From: Clostridia bacterium
Lineage (GTDB): Bacteria > Bacillota > Clostridia > TANB77 > UBA1234
Reading direction: 5' to 3'
DNA length: 22,595 bases
Assembly: GCA_900753135.1 (NCBI GenBank)
Contig: CAADXZ010000078.1
Span: 1-22,595 of the forward strand
Shown here: piece by piece, positions 7,938 to 16,529 of the stretch
How positions within the stretch are numbered: the stretch's first letter is position 1
Layout of the letters: every line of letters starts with the position of its first letter
Translations under genes and position numbers: made by a program
The notes under the pieces: model-generated
Databases searched by the model: none
Told to the model about the DNA's origin: nothing
Seen by the model: only the letters and a program-made list of their open reading frames with translations

Positions 7938-9830
7938 TTATGAATTTAAGTTTGCCATAGCAACACTCCAAGCTTGAGCAAATGCACCTTTTGGTTTTCT
8001 TGGTTCTTCGGCATCATATATTTCTGCAATACTTCCAATGCAATCATCTCTAAGCATTTCTTGAACATTTTCAAGTTTTCTATACACACCTTTATACCTT
8101 TTTGATGCAGTAAAATAAAATTGTAAAAGCCATGGCCAAACCGTGCCTTGATGATAGCTCATATCTCTACTGTATACTCCGCCTTCATAATATGGTTGAT
8201 ATTCAGGATCTTCATTTGATAATGTTTTTAACCCTTTGTCTGTATACAAGTAATCCTCCACCACATCTATTACATCTTTAGCTTTTTCAGGTTCTACAGG
8301 GCAGTAATCTAATCCTATTGATATTATTTGATTTGGTCTAATTTGCTTACTATCTGGTTCAATAACATCAAATAACCCCTTTGTGTTATAAAACTTTTTG
8401 TAAGATTCTTTAACCTTTTCACTTAGTGTCCTATCATAGTCTTTTTCTAAATCTCTAGAAAACTCCTCAAAGATTTTTAAAGCATTATACCATAAAGCAT
8501 TTACTTCTACAGCTTTTCCATAACGTGGTGTTGGAATAACATCTCCTACTTTTGCATCCATCCATGTAAGTTGTGTATTTTTGTTTCCAGCAGTAATAAG
8601 ACCATCTTGTTCATCCATCTTTATTTCAAAATCAGTGCCGTTTTTATATGCATTTATTATAGTTTCAACTGTACCATAAAGTTTGTCTATTGTATCTAAA
8701 TCACTTGTATACTTGTAATATTTATAAATTGCATCAATATACCAAAGAGAAGCATCCACCGTATTATATGCACTTCCGCCATTTTCATCTATTAAATTTG
8801 GTATAAGTCCATTTTTCAAATAAGGTACGAAACTAAAAAGAATCTCTTTAGCATCCTTATATCTATTAGTCTTCAAAAGCATTCCTTCAAAGGCAATAAA
8901 AGTATCTCTACCCCAATCACCAAACCAAGGATAACCAGCTATTATAGTCTTTCGATTTCCACGTTTAACAACAAAATTGTCAGCTGCTATCGTAAGTTCT
9001 CTTGCAACATCTGTTTTTGCATTTGCAATTCTGCAAAGTTTTTCAAGCCTTACAATTTCACCTCTAACTATTTCACAAGCATTTGCTTTTTCCAAAAAAT
9101 GCTTTTCATCATTTACATCTGCAATAAACTCTATAGTTTTTTCTTCATTTCGTGGAATATCAATAATATATGCTCCTGGCATAAAGTGGTCCTCATATGC
9201 TTCTAGTCCTCTTTCTTCTTCTACTTTATAAAACATATTTCTATAAAATGTTCTATCATATCTTTCAAAAAATCCATCAGACATTATCATATGAAGCCTT
9301 GTACCTTTAGAACTAAGTTCAACATTAACAGCATTTTCATTAACTGAATAGTCCATAGAATAGCAATTTCTTACTTCATGAAAATTCCTAAAATTTACAA
9401 TTGGTTGTATTACAAATCTAAAGCCACTTTTTCCAGACTTTATTTTATACACAACCCCAATTTTATTTTCGCCATATTTCATAGCAATTGTTTTACTAAT
9501 CGATATATCATCTAATTTATACTCAAATTCTGGCAAAAAATCACGTTCGAATGCTTCCTGTCTTGTATATCCTTGTTCAATAAAATTGTTACATTGATTT
9601 GTAGATAACGTGTACGTTTTTCCATTGAGTTCAACACTTTCATTTAATTTTGAAAGTACCAAGCATCTATCACCAGTAGTGCCAAGTGCCGCAACCAGCA
9701 GTCCATGATACTTTCTAGTATTAAGTCCTAATACTGTGCTGGCTGCGTAACCGCCTATTCCATTAGTAATGAGCCATTCGAACCTTTTAGAATTTTCAAA
9801 ATCGTTCAATTCTTCTTTAGTAATTCTCAT
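7938..9830 (-). CDS. Glycogen debranching enzyme (amylo-alpha-1,6-glucosidase family, GH133-like)
   Basis: This is a predicted cytoplasmic enzyme removing alpha-1,6 branch points from glycogen or related glucans. The N-terminal domain, about residues 1-230, starts with NGIGGYAASTVLGLNTRKYHGLL, a signature of bacterial debranching enzymes. The C-terminal (alpha/alpha)6-barrel carries GYPWFGDWGRDTFIAF, SLWYIDAIYKYYKY, LTWMDAKVGD, VEVNALWYNAL and YHQGTVWPWLLQFYF, all typical of the family. At 630 residues it is the usual bacterial length. I chose the ATG at 9830: AGGGAG lies about 10 bases upstream and overlaps the stop codon of the yvcK-like gene, so the two are probably coupled. A GTG at 9869 would add 13 residues but has no ribosome binding site. 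The ROK kinase gene three genes upstream could phosphorylate released glucose. Confidence 0.9.
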   Translation of the reverse strand: MRITKEELNDFENSKRFEWLITNGIGGYAASTVLGLNTRKYHGLLVAALGTTGDRCLVLSKLNESVELNGKTYTLSTNQCNNFIEQGYTRQEAFERDFLPEFEYKLDDISISKTIAMKYGENKIGVVYKIKSGKSGFRFVIQPIVNFRNFHEVRNCYSMDYSVNENAVNVELSSKGTRLHMIMSDGFFERYDRTFYRNMFYKVEEERGLEAYEDHFMPGAYIIDIPRNEEKTIEFIADVNDEKHFLEKANACEIVRGEIVRLEKLCRIANAKTDVARELTIAADNFVVKRGNRKTIIAGYPWFGDWGRDTFIAFEGMLLKTNRYKDAKEILFSFVPYLKNGLIPNLIDENGGSAYNTVDASLWYIDAIYKYYKYTSDLDTIDKLYGTVETIINAYKNGTDFEIKMDEQDGLITAGNKNTQLTWMDAKVGDVIPTPRYGKAVEVNALWYNALKIFEEFSRDLEKDYDRTLSEKVKESYKKFYNTKGLFDVIEPDSKQIRPNQIISIGLDYCPVEPEKAKDVIDVVEDYLYTDKGLKTLSNEDPEYQPYYEGGVYSRDMSYHQGTVWPWLLQFYFTASKRYKGVYRKLENVQEMLRDDCIGSIAEIYDAEEPRKPKGAFAQAWSVAMANLNS

Positions 9831-9843
9831 AATATTTTTCTCC

Positions 9844-11226
9844 CTATTTATATTTTCTTTTCGTACCACTTACAATCTTAACATCTCTAAACAATATGTT
9901 TTTCTTTTTGTTTTTATTTGTTATCTTTTTTAATTTAGATCTTGTTGTGTAATATTCAATTGCCTTGTCACTATTTTCCAAATCCATATTGTCACAAACA
10001 ATCTTAAAAATATTTTGTGCAAGTTTAATAGGATTATGTCTGATATTTCCTTTTTCATCAACAATTGTTAAATCATCAACAACTAGTTTTATATCTTTAA
10101 CATTGTTTTTGTCTAGTTCAACTAAATCGCAACCGTCTTTATTTGCTCTTCTTATATACTCAGGCATTACATCACTATCAGAGAAAATACAATAATCAAA
10201 TAAGCCTTTGCCTGCATGCTCATGTATAACATTTATATAATCTGACAAAGAAAAGTTATCAGTTTGATTCTTCTCAGTCATTATATTTGAAACAAAAATT
10301 CTGCAAGCCTTGCTCTTTCTTATAGCATCTGAAACTTCCTTTATCAAAAGTGTTGGAATAATACCAGTATATAAACTTCCTGGTCCAATTATTATTACGT
10401 CTGCTTCTTTGATGCTTCTAATAACTTCTTCTGCAGGAACACATCTTTCAGGAGTCAAAAATACTCTTTCAATTTTTACCCCTTTATTTTCAACGCATTC
10501 ATTTACTTCATTTCTTCCAATGCACCTTGTTCCATCATCCATAACAGCCCCAACTGTTACATTATCTAAAGTTGCAGGCAATATTAAACCTCTCATGGCT
10601 AAAATTTTAGACATATATTCAATTGTTTTAGACAAATTTCCATCACAAGTTCTACCTAGCAATTCAAAGAAAATGTCACCTTGTTTTCTTCCAGCCCAAT
10701 TACCATCCATCACTCTTGTGTTAAAGAAATCATCAAGTACTTCTTCTTTATTTGCAAGAGCAATCATAGCCTTTTTTACATCCTCAATTTGCAAAGTGAA
10801 GCTACTATCTTTTTTGCTACCAACTACATTGACAATAGCTGTTATATTATTTGAAAATATCTTCAAACCTTTTAGTAATGCTGAAAGTCCATCACCATCA
10901 CCAATTACAACTATTTTAGAATTTTTATCTAACATCTTTTTGTCAAATAGTAATCTCTTTAGATTAACATCCCTGCCATTTGGATTAGCATTAGCCTCTG
11001 CAATAGCTTGTAATATTCTTCTTTGTGACATCACATAGCTCATAATAACAGATGCAAAACCCACAACAAAAAGTATTCCATAAACTACAAGTTGCAATAT
11101 TTCAAGTTCATCACTTGATGTAAATTTTGCTATCCCCATGCTCATTAGCACAACACCAACAAGCATCAAGAAAAACCAACGTTTTAACTTTAACCCTGAA
11201 CTAAACCATTCTAGTAAATTATTCAT
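9844..11226 (-). CDS. YvcK-family protein with two N-terminal membrane segments and degenerate ligand-binding motifs
   Basis: YvcK (CofD-like fold) proteins bind UDP-sugars and are needed for growth on gluconeogenic carbon sources and normal wall synthesis. About 100 N-terminal residues hold two hydrophobic segments (about 18-35 and 46-68), an arrangement I recall from other clostridial YvcK proteins. The soluble domain keeps structural motifs: RGLILPA, ERVFLTPE and IGPGSLYTGI (280-289). The glycine-rich and nucleotide-sugar motifs are altered: the expected GGGTG reads GDGDG (109-113), the expected VTVADDGGSSG reads VNVVGSKKDSS (132-142), PPGDIRN is missing, and SGHSLGN reads AGRKQGD (178-184). 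It may bind another ligand or none. The ATG at 11226 follows AAGGGTGG and is preferred; a GTG at 11235 is possible. The gene follows murB as in many Bacillota, but rapZ and whiA are absent. Confidence 0.85.
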   Translation of the reverse strand: MNNLLEWFSSGLKLKRWFFLMLVGVVLMSMGIAKFTSSDELEILQLVVYGILFVVGFASVIMSYVMSQRRILQAIAEANANPNGRDVNLKRLLFDKKMLDKNSKIVVIGDGDGLSALLKGLKIFSNNITAIVNVVGSKKDSSFTLQIEDVKKAMIALANKEEVLDDFFNTRVMDGNWAGRKQGDIFFELLGRTCDGNLSKTIEYMSKILAMRGLILPATLDNVTVGAVMDDGTRCIGRNEVNECVENKGVKIERVFLTPERCVPAEEVIRSIKEADVIIIGPGSLYTGIIPTLLIKEVSDAIRKSKACRIFVSNIMTEKNQTDNFSLSDYINVIHEHAGKGLFDYCIFSDSDVMPEYIRRANKDGCDLVELDKNNVKDIKLVVDDLTIVDEKGNIRHNPIKLAQNIFKIVCDNMDLENSDKAIEYYTTRSKLKKITNKNKKKNILFRDVKIVSGTKRKYK

Positions 11227-11237
11227 CTCATCCACCC

Positions 11238-12125
11238 TTAATCTTCGCCTATTATTTTAACTTCTGTCTCTAACTTAACACTGTAATTTTCATACACTTT
11301 ATCTTGAACATAAGAAATTAAATCTAAAATATCTTTTGAAGTAGCATCACCATTATTAACTATAAATCCAGCATGCAATGTTGAAACACTTGCACCGCCA
11401 ATAGTATATCCTTTAAGACCAGAGTCCTCAATAAGTTTTCCAGCAAAAAATCCAGCAGGTCTCTTAAAAGTGCTACCTGCACTTGGCATATTTACAGGCT
11501 GTTTGCTGTTTCTTGCTGTCATATACTCTTTCATTTTATTTTCAATTTCTTCTTTATCGCCATTCTGTAATCCTATTTCAGATGCTAGAATAATAAGATT
11601 CTTACCCGTAAAAAAGCTCTTTCTATAATCGAACTCATGGTTTGTTATTTCAAATACATTTCCATTTTCATCTGCATAACGAGTTCTTAAAATAACATCT
11701 TTCATCTCCCCGCCATAAGCTCCAGCATTCATTGCAACTGCACCACCAATTGTACCAGGTATTCCACATGCAAACTCAAATCCTGTAAGTGAATTATCTT
11801 TTGCAATATTTGCAATTCGTGAAAGAAGTGCTCCACTTTCTGCTTTTATTTCATCCTTATCAACAGTAATGTTATTTAACTTTGTTGTTTGAATAACTAA
11901 GCCTCTTATACCACCATCTTTAACAAGCAAATTACTCCCATTTCCTATAATAGTTTTTTTAACATCCAGTTTTAAACATTCAACCATTTCTTTCTCTGAT
12001 GTTGGTGTTACTAAAAAGTCCGCAGGTCCACCAGTTCTAAAAGTAGTATGCTTCTTCATTGGTTCATTTTGAAAAATATTCTCTTCTTTTGTTATTAATT
12101 TAAGTTCTTCAAAAATATCACTCAT
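11238..12125 (-). CDS. murB: UDP-N-acetylenolpyruvoylglucosamine reductase MurB
   Basis: MurB is a cytoplasmic FAD enzyme that uses NADPH to reduce UDP-GlcNAc-enolpyruvate to UDP-MurNAc, the second committed step of peptidoglycan precursor synthesis. The 295-residue protein has the FAD-domain motifs GNGSNLLVKDGG and CGIPGTIGGAVAMNAGAYGGEM. The active-site residues expected for the family are R168 (YRKSFF), the proton-donating S218 (PSAGSTFKRP) and a glutamate in LETEV near the C terminus (E286 or E288). The shorter type II architecture normal for Bacillota is seen. No Shine-Dalgarno sequence precedes the ATG at 12125; the 9 bases before it follow directly on an inverted repeat. The stop codon overlaps the ribosome binding site of the yvcK-like gene. 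Confidence 0.95.
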   Translation of the reverse strand: MSDIFEELKLITKEENIFQNEPMKKHTTFRTGGPADFLVTPTSEKEMVECLKLDVKKTIIGNGSNLLVKDGGIRGLVIQTTKLNNITVDKDEIKAESGALLSRIANIAKDNSLTGFEFACGIPGTIGGAVAMNAGAYGGEMKDVILRTRYADENGNVFEITNHEFDYRKSFFTGKNLIILASEIGLQNGDKEEIENKMKEYMTARNSKQPVNMPSAGSTFKRPAGFFAGKLIEDSGLKGYTIGGASVSTLHAGFIVNNGDATSKDILDLISYVQDKVYENYSVKLETEVKIIGED

Positions 12126-12134
12126 AAGCTTACA

Positions 12135-12177
12135 GTATGATTTTTATAATATTCTCAATTCATACTAAAAATCATAC
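12135..12177 (-). repeat. 12-bp perfect inverted repeat just upstream of murB
   Basis: GTATGATTTTTA (12135-12146) is the exact reverse complement of 12166-12177, with a 19-base spacer. It fills most of the 73-base gap between the ROK kinase and murB, and its proximal arm ends 9 bases before the murB start codon. No T-tract follows it on the minus strand, so it may be a processing or translation-control hairpin and not a terminator. Confidence 0.6.
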
Positions 12178-12198
12178 ATTCTCCTTTCTTTAGAGATT

Positions 12199-13056
12199 TT
12201 ATTCATATTTATACAACAAAGATGCTCCTATCAAACCAGCATCATTTCCCAAAGTAGCTGGTTTAATATTTAATTCACATGTACATTTGTTATACAATTT
12301 TGATATTATTTTTGATTTGAGTTTATGCATAAATTTTTCTGAATAACTTGCTAAGCTACCACCTATTACTAACATCTCAAAGTCAAATAAATTCATAAAA
12401 TTTGCTAGTCCTTCTGATAAGTTCTCCATATATTCTTCAACAACTTTTTGAACATTTTCATTTCTTTCACTTAAATAAAAAATCTCTTTCAAAGAATCCA
12501 ATCCAGTCATTCGCTTAAGTGCACTAGCAGATGCATATTGTTCAAAGCAACCGCGTCTTCCACATTTGCAAAGTAAACCATCCTTTTCAATAACCATATG
12601 TCCTATTTCACCCGCTGAACCACTAGCCCCATTGAATAATTCTCCGTTTAGTATTATTCCAGAACCAATTCCAGTTCCAACAGTAACAAACGCATAATTA
12701 GAATAAAATTTCTTATCTACAATCTCATATTCTGCAATGGCAGCACAGTTAGCATCATTAGATAAATAAATTGGTAAATTTGTATTTATATAGTCTCTAA
12801 CATCAATTTCATCTAACGGCAAATTACATGTATAGTTTATATATGTGCCGAATGATATGCCAGGAATTCCAATTCCTATTGTATTAAAACTATGTTTTTT
12901 ACTATTTGAAATGAATTCATTTATTGGGTTAAATATATCTTCAACAGCAACATTTTCATTTTTATAATCACATATATGCTTTTGAAGAATCTTTCCATTA
13001 TCATCAACTATTGCAATTCCAACATGATTTCCACCAATATCCACTCCCAAATGCAT
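12199..13056 (-). CDS. ROK-family sugar kinase, probable glucokinase
   Basis: ROK kinases phosphorylate glucose or related hexoses with ATP. The 285-residue protein has the N-terminal phosphate-binding motif DIGGNHVG (usually DxGGT, here Asn for Thr), the catalytic aspartate D101 in SNDANCAAIAE, the GTGIGSGI nucleotide loop, and the ROK zinc site: H153 in GEIGHM with C163, C165 and C170 in CKCGRRGCFEQ. No helix-turn-helix domain is present, so it is a kinase and not a repressor. The ATG at 13056 is favoured because AGGTGA lies six bases upstream; the ATG at 13062 touches that site. Glucokinase is the commonest function of this architecture and suits the nearby debranching enzyme, but N-acetylmannosamine or other hexose kinases cannot be excluded. 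Confidence 0.85.
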   Translation of the reverse strand: MHLGVDIGGNHVGIAIVDDNGKILQKHICDYKNENVAVEDIFNPINEFISNSKKHSFNTIGIGIPGISFGTYINYTCNLPLDEIDVRDYINTNLPIYLSNDANCAAIAEYEIVDKKFYSNYAFVTVGTGIGSGIILNGELFNGASGSAGEIGHMVIEKDGLLCKCGRRGCFEQYASASALKRMTGLDSLKEIFYLSERNENVQKVVEEYMENLSEGLANFMNLFDFEMLVIGGSLASYSEKFMHKLKSKIISKLYNKCTCELNIKPATLGNDAGLIGASLLYKYE

Positions 13057-13095
13057 TTGCATTCACCTCATATCTTTTGTTTATTCTGATTACAC

Positions 13096-14136
13096 CTACA
13101 TTATGCTATCAACAAGCCAATTTTTACTGCATATGCTAGTAAGCTTTTCTAAAAGAGGTCTGTTTTTTACCTCATCTTCTTCTATTTCAATGTGTTGTTC
13201 TGGGTATTTATCATCATCTTTAGAATTATTTGAATCAATACCAAGAATTTCAATATCTGTGTAATACCAATTCAATATTTCTTCATAGTCAAATCCGTTA
13301 ATAGCCATACCTATAGCACCATTTTGACTCATCCCAATACCGTGTCCGTTTCCGCGTCCCGTAAAAACTACATCATTTCCGTCAATTTCAACATCAAACC
13401 ATTGACTTCTTATTCTAGTTGATCCTAATATTAATCTAATATTATTTTTCTCTAATATTTTATATCCTTTATTTCCAGTTATCTTTAATTTTGTAACTCT
13501 GTCATTTTCAGAACGTTCAAGTATCTCAATGTCCTTTATTGTTCCTATACCTCCAACTTTTGAAGAAATTTCAGACATTGTATATGTTGCTTTCCATGTA
13601 GTAGAATTATCAACTTCAATTTCATATTCATCGTCAACCGCCTTTAAATACGGTACTGATGAATACCAAACGTTTTCTGGTGCTTCTGTACGTCCTCCAC
13701 TTGTTGAAAAGAAATAAGCACATACAATTTCATCATCATAAGTTATAACTTGTCCTGCTGTTTCATCAACTGCCTTTTTTACGTTTTTATTTATATTTGC
13801 ATTTTCATTATAAACTTGACTTGATGTTGTCGACTTAACGTGATATTCTGCATCTTCTCCCAAGCTATTAACTTTAGAAACCGCATAACTTCTTGAAGCT
13901 ACTGCTTGAGCCTTAAGTGCTTCTGTTGGTACTGGCTTGCTTTCACTCATTCCACTAGCTTTATAATTAATTCCCATTTCACTTTGAACAACGCTATACA
14001 AATATGTTTCTAATTCAACCTCGATAATAGAGCCATCTTTTAATTGAACTCTTATGTATTCTGGCAATTCATTACCAGCAAACACGACTGCATTAAGCAT
14101 TATAACAAATAATAACGTACAAAAAAACTTCTTCAT
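13096..14136 (-). CDS. SpoIID/LytB-domain protein, probable sporulation lytic transglycosylase
   Basis: SpoIID is an exported lytic transglycosylase that thins septal peptidoglycan during engulfment. The protein (346 residues) begins with a signal peptide or anchor (KK, then hydrophobic residues 4-20, possible cleavage after AFA). It has the SpoIID core: YLYSVVQSEMG with the putative catalytic E53, ALKAQAVASRSYA, a STSGGRTE segment, and the terminal GRGNGHGIGMSQNGA motif. GGAGGA lies four bases before the ATG at 14136 and fixes the start; a longer form would begin upstream of it. After the core domain comes an unusual acidic tail of about 45 residues (DSNNSKDDDKYPEQ and on). Its place between ychF and a sugar kinase differs from the usual spoIID setting near spoIIQ/spoIIID, so it may be a paralogue of the engulfment enzyme. 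Confidence 0.8.
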   Translation of the reverse strand: MKKFFCTLLFVIMLNAVVFAGNELPEYIRVQLKDGSIIEVELETYLYSVVQSEMGINYKASGMSESKPVPTEALKAQAVASRSYAVSKVNSLGEDAEYHVKSTTSSQVYNENANINKNVKKAVDETAGQVITYDDEIVCAYFFSTSGGRTEAPENVWYSSVPYLKAVDDEYEIEVDNSTTWKATYTMSEISSKVGGIGTIKDIEILERSENDRVTKLKITGNKGYKILEKNNIRLILGSTRIRSQWFDVEIDGNDVVFTGRGNGHGIGMSQNGAIGMAINGFDYEEILNWYYTDIEILGIDSNNSKDDDKYPEQHIEIEEDEVKNRPLLEKLTSICSKNWLVDSIM

Positions 14137-14181
14137 TTGTTCCTCCAAATCATTTTTTATTAATTAATATCAAATTTAAAA

Positions 14182-15273
14182 CTAAACATTAAATCTAAAT
14201 AATACAACATCACCATCTTGCATTATATAGTCTTTTCCCTCTATTCTCATTAGTCCCTTTTCTCTTGCCTTTGTTAAAGAACCACAACTCATCAAATCAT
14301 CATAACTAATGACTTCTGCTTTAATAAAGCCTCTTTCAATGTCCGAATGAATCTTTCCTGCTGCAGCAGGAGCCTTTGTTCCAATCTTTATGGTCCAAGC
14401 TCTAACTTCTGGCTCGCCAGCAGTTAAGAAAGACATTAAGCCCAAAAGCTTGTAGCTTGCCTTTATTAGCTTATCTAATCCTGCTTCTTCGATTCCCATA
14501 AGCTCAAGCATTTCTTTTCTCTCATCATCTTCAAGTGTTGCAAGTTCTTCTTCTACTTTTACACAAAGAGGAATAGCTTCACTATTATTTTTTATGGCAT
14601 ATTCTTTTAAAGCTAAAAAGTGTTTATCATTATTTACATTTTTCAATTGCTCTTCTGATAAATTTCCAACATACATCATTGGTTTAGAAGTAAGCAAATA
14701 CAAGTCAGCTAATTGTTCTTTTTCTTCATCATTAAGAGTAACTGAACTAGCAAGCTTTCCCGCTTCTAAAGCCTCTTTTATTCTGGTTAAAGCATTAACT
14801 TCTATTTGATGTTTTTTATCTGCTCTTGCCATTTTAACAGCTCTATCCATACGTTTCTCAAGAGTTTCTAAGTCAGCAAAAATAAGTTCCATATTTATTG
14901 TTTCAATATCACGAACTGGGTCAATAGTTCCATCGACATGAGTAATGTTATCATCTTCAAAACATCTAACAACTTGAACTATTGCATCAGTTTCTCTAAT
15001 ATGTGACAAAAATTTATTTCCTAAACCTTCACCTTTTGATGCGCCTTTTACTAATCCTGCTATGTCAACAAATTTTACAACAGCATGTGTAACTTTTTCA
15101 GGATTATATAATTTAGCTAGATTATCTAATCTTTCATCTGGTACTGGTACTATACCCACATTAGGTTCAATAGTACAAAATGGATAATTCGCACACTCTG
15201 CACCAGCCTTTGTGATAGCATTAAAAAGAGTACTTTTTCCTACGTTTGGTAAACCAACAATTCCTATTTCCAT
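14182..15273 (-). CDS. ychF: Redox-regulated ATPase YchF (Obg-like)
   Basis: YchF/OLA1 proteins are ribosome-associated P-loop NTPases of the Obg family that prefer ATP and are linked to translation and stress responses. The 363-residue protein has the P loop GLPNVGKST (7-15), the switch II DIAG (70-73), and NLSE (204-207), the altered NKxD position that confers ATP preference. A helical hairpin domain follows, then a C-terminal TGS-like domain (about 280-363, WTIKIGTKAPAAAGKIHSD). Length and motifs are normal. AAGGAG precedes the start. It lies 12 bases downstream of the U32-family gene, consistent with one transcript. Confidence 0.95.
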   Translation of the reverse strand: MEIGIVGLPNVGKSTLFNAITKAGAECANYPFCTIEPNVGIVPVPDERLDNLAKLYNPEKVTHAVVKFVDIAGLVKGASKGEGLGNKFLSHIRETDAIVQVVRCFEDDNITHVDGTIDPVRDIETINMELIFADLETLEKRMDRAVKMARADKKHQIEVNALTRIKEALEAGKLASSVTLNDEEKEQLADLYLLTSKPMMYVGNLSEEQLKNVNNDKHFLALKEYAIKNNSEAIPLCVKVEEELATLEDDERKEMLELMGIEEAGLDKLIKASYKLLGLMSFLTAGEPEVRAWTIKIGTKAPAAAGKIHSDIERGFIKAEVISYDDLMSCGSLTKAREKGLMRIEGKDYIMQDGDVVLFRFNV

Positions 15274-15285
15274 CTTATTTTCTCC

Positions 15286-16518
15286 TTACTTTCTTCTTCT
15301 AATAACATATCCCGTCTTTACTTCAACAGGTATTTTAAATTTAACTTTTTGTTCTTTAACACCTGGATTTACAGTATCAATTTCTTCACCAGTTTCAACA
15401 TCATACAATTTATCAATTGTCATTGTGGCAGGTTCTAATTTATCTGGCAAAATAATTTCTAATTCATCTCCAACTGATAATTTATTTCTTATCTCGATTG
15501 TTGACATTCCAGAAATATCCGTAGATACAACCATACCAGCAAATTCATAGTTAGTGTTATATTGTTTTCCTTCATAATCTTGAGTATCTTTGTTTTCTTT
15601 ATCATTAAAGTAAAACGTTGTAGTACCTCTTGTTCTTGCCTTATCAAGTTCAGCAAAATATTTTTCATAATTCCAGTTATCAGGATTCTTTTCATAATCA
15701 TCCAAAGCATGTCTATATGCATGAACAACATTTGCAAGGTAAAATTCAGTCTTCAATCTTCCCTCTATTTTCAAACTATCAACATTTATACTAAACAATT
15801 CTGGGATTTCTTTTACTAAACACATATCTTTTGAAGAAAAAATATAAGTGCCTTTTTCGTCGTATTCTATTGGCATTAATTTACCTGGATTATTAACTTC
15901 TTCAGCATACACATTATATGCCCATCTGCAAGGTTGTGCACAATCTCCGTGGTTTGCACTTCTTCCTGCCATGTAGTCACTCATATAGCATCTTCCAGAA
16001 TAACTATAACATATTGCTCCATGCACAAACATCTCTATATCTAAACCGTTTGGCTTATTGTCTGTAATATATTTTATCTCATCTTTGCTTAATTCTCTTG
16101 CTAGAATAATTCTTCTTGCACCATTTTTGTACCAAAAATTACAAGCATGCAAACTTGTAACATTAGCTTGAGTGCTTATATGTATCTCTGTGTTTGGTGC
16201 ATATTCTTTTACAACATCTACAATACCACCATCAGAAATTATTATACCATCAACGCCTATTTCATCTAAATATTTAGCTTCTTGTTTTATAAGTTCATAT
16301 TCACTATCTCTTGCATATATATTCATTGCCACATATACCTTTTTGTTAAGTGAATGTGCTAACTTTACAGTATTTACAAGATCATCAAATTGCATTGATG
16401 TTCTTGTTCTAAGAGAAAGCTTTGTAGTACCTGCATATACAGCATCAGCACCATACAAAAACGCTATCTTTGCCTTTTCAAAAGTTCCAGCTGGTGCAAG
16501 CAACTCTGGTTTTTTCAT
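15286..16518 (-). CDS. trhP: U32-family protein TrhP, tRNA wobble uridine 5-hydroxylation
   Basis: U32 proteins of the YrrO/TrhP branch form 5-hydroxyuridine at tRNA position 34, using prephenate in known cases. The 410-residue protein begins with KPELLAPAGTFEKAKIAF and carries the U32 signature from EMFVHGAICYSYSGRCYMSD (162-181) through GDCAQPCRW. Cysteines C170, C177, C193 and C197 are candidates for the family's iron-sulfur cluster ligands. A C-terminal beta-barrel-like domain (about 325-410) completes the usual length. The gene directly follows a TrmR-type methyltransferase, the same order as yrrM-yrrN-yrrO in Bacillus subtilis. That points to TrhP and away from the rRNA hydroxylase RlhA or a collagenase-like protease. 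Only one U32 gene is here, where B. subtilis has two. GGAGGAG precedes the start. Confidence 0.85.
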   Translation of the reverse strand: MKKPELLAPAGTFEKAKIAFLYGADAVYAGTTKLSLRTRTSMQFDDLVNTVKLAHSLNKKVYVAMNIYARDSEYELIKQEAKYLDEIGVDGIIISDGGIVDVVKEYAPNTEIHISTQANVTSLHACNFWYKNGARRIILARELSKDEIKYITDNKPNGLDIEMFVHGAICYSYSGRCYMSDYMAGRSANHGDCAQPCRWAYNVYAEEVNNPGKLMPIEYDEKGTYIFSSKDMCLVKEIPELFSINVDSLKIEGRLKTEFYLANVVHAYRHALDDYEKNPDNWNYEKYFAELDKARTRGTTTFYFNDKENKDTQDYEGKQYNTNYEFAGMVVSTDISGMSTIEIRNKLSVGDELEIILPDKLEPATMTIDKLYDVETGEEIDTVNPGVKEQKVKFKIPVEVKTGYVIRRRK

Positions 16519-16529
16519 TGTATCTCCTC

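Noticed and set aside
9831..9869. GTG start for the debranching enzyme 13 codons upstream
   Set aside because: No ribosome binding site precedes it and it would overlap the yvcK-like gene; the ATG at 9830 has AGGGAG.
10310..11038. A 242-residue plus-strand open frame opposite the yvcK-like gene
   Set aside because: It is antisense to a protein with clear family motifs, its product is Ser/Leu/Thr-rich without a recognisable domain, and it has no convincing ribosome binding site.
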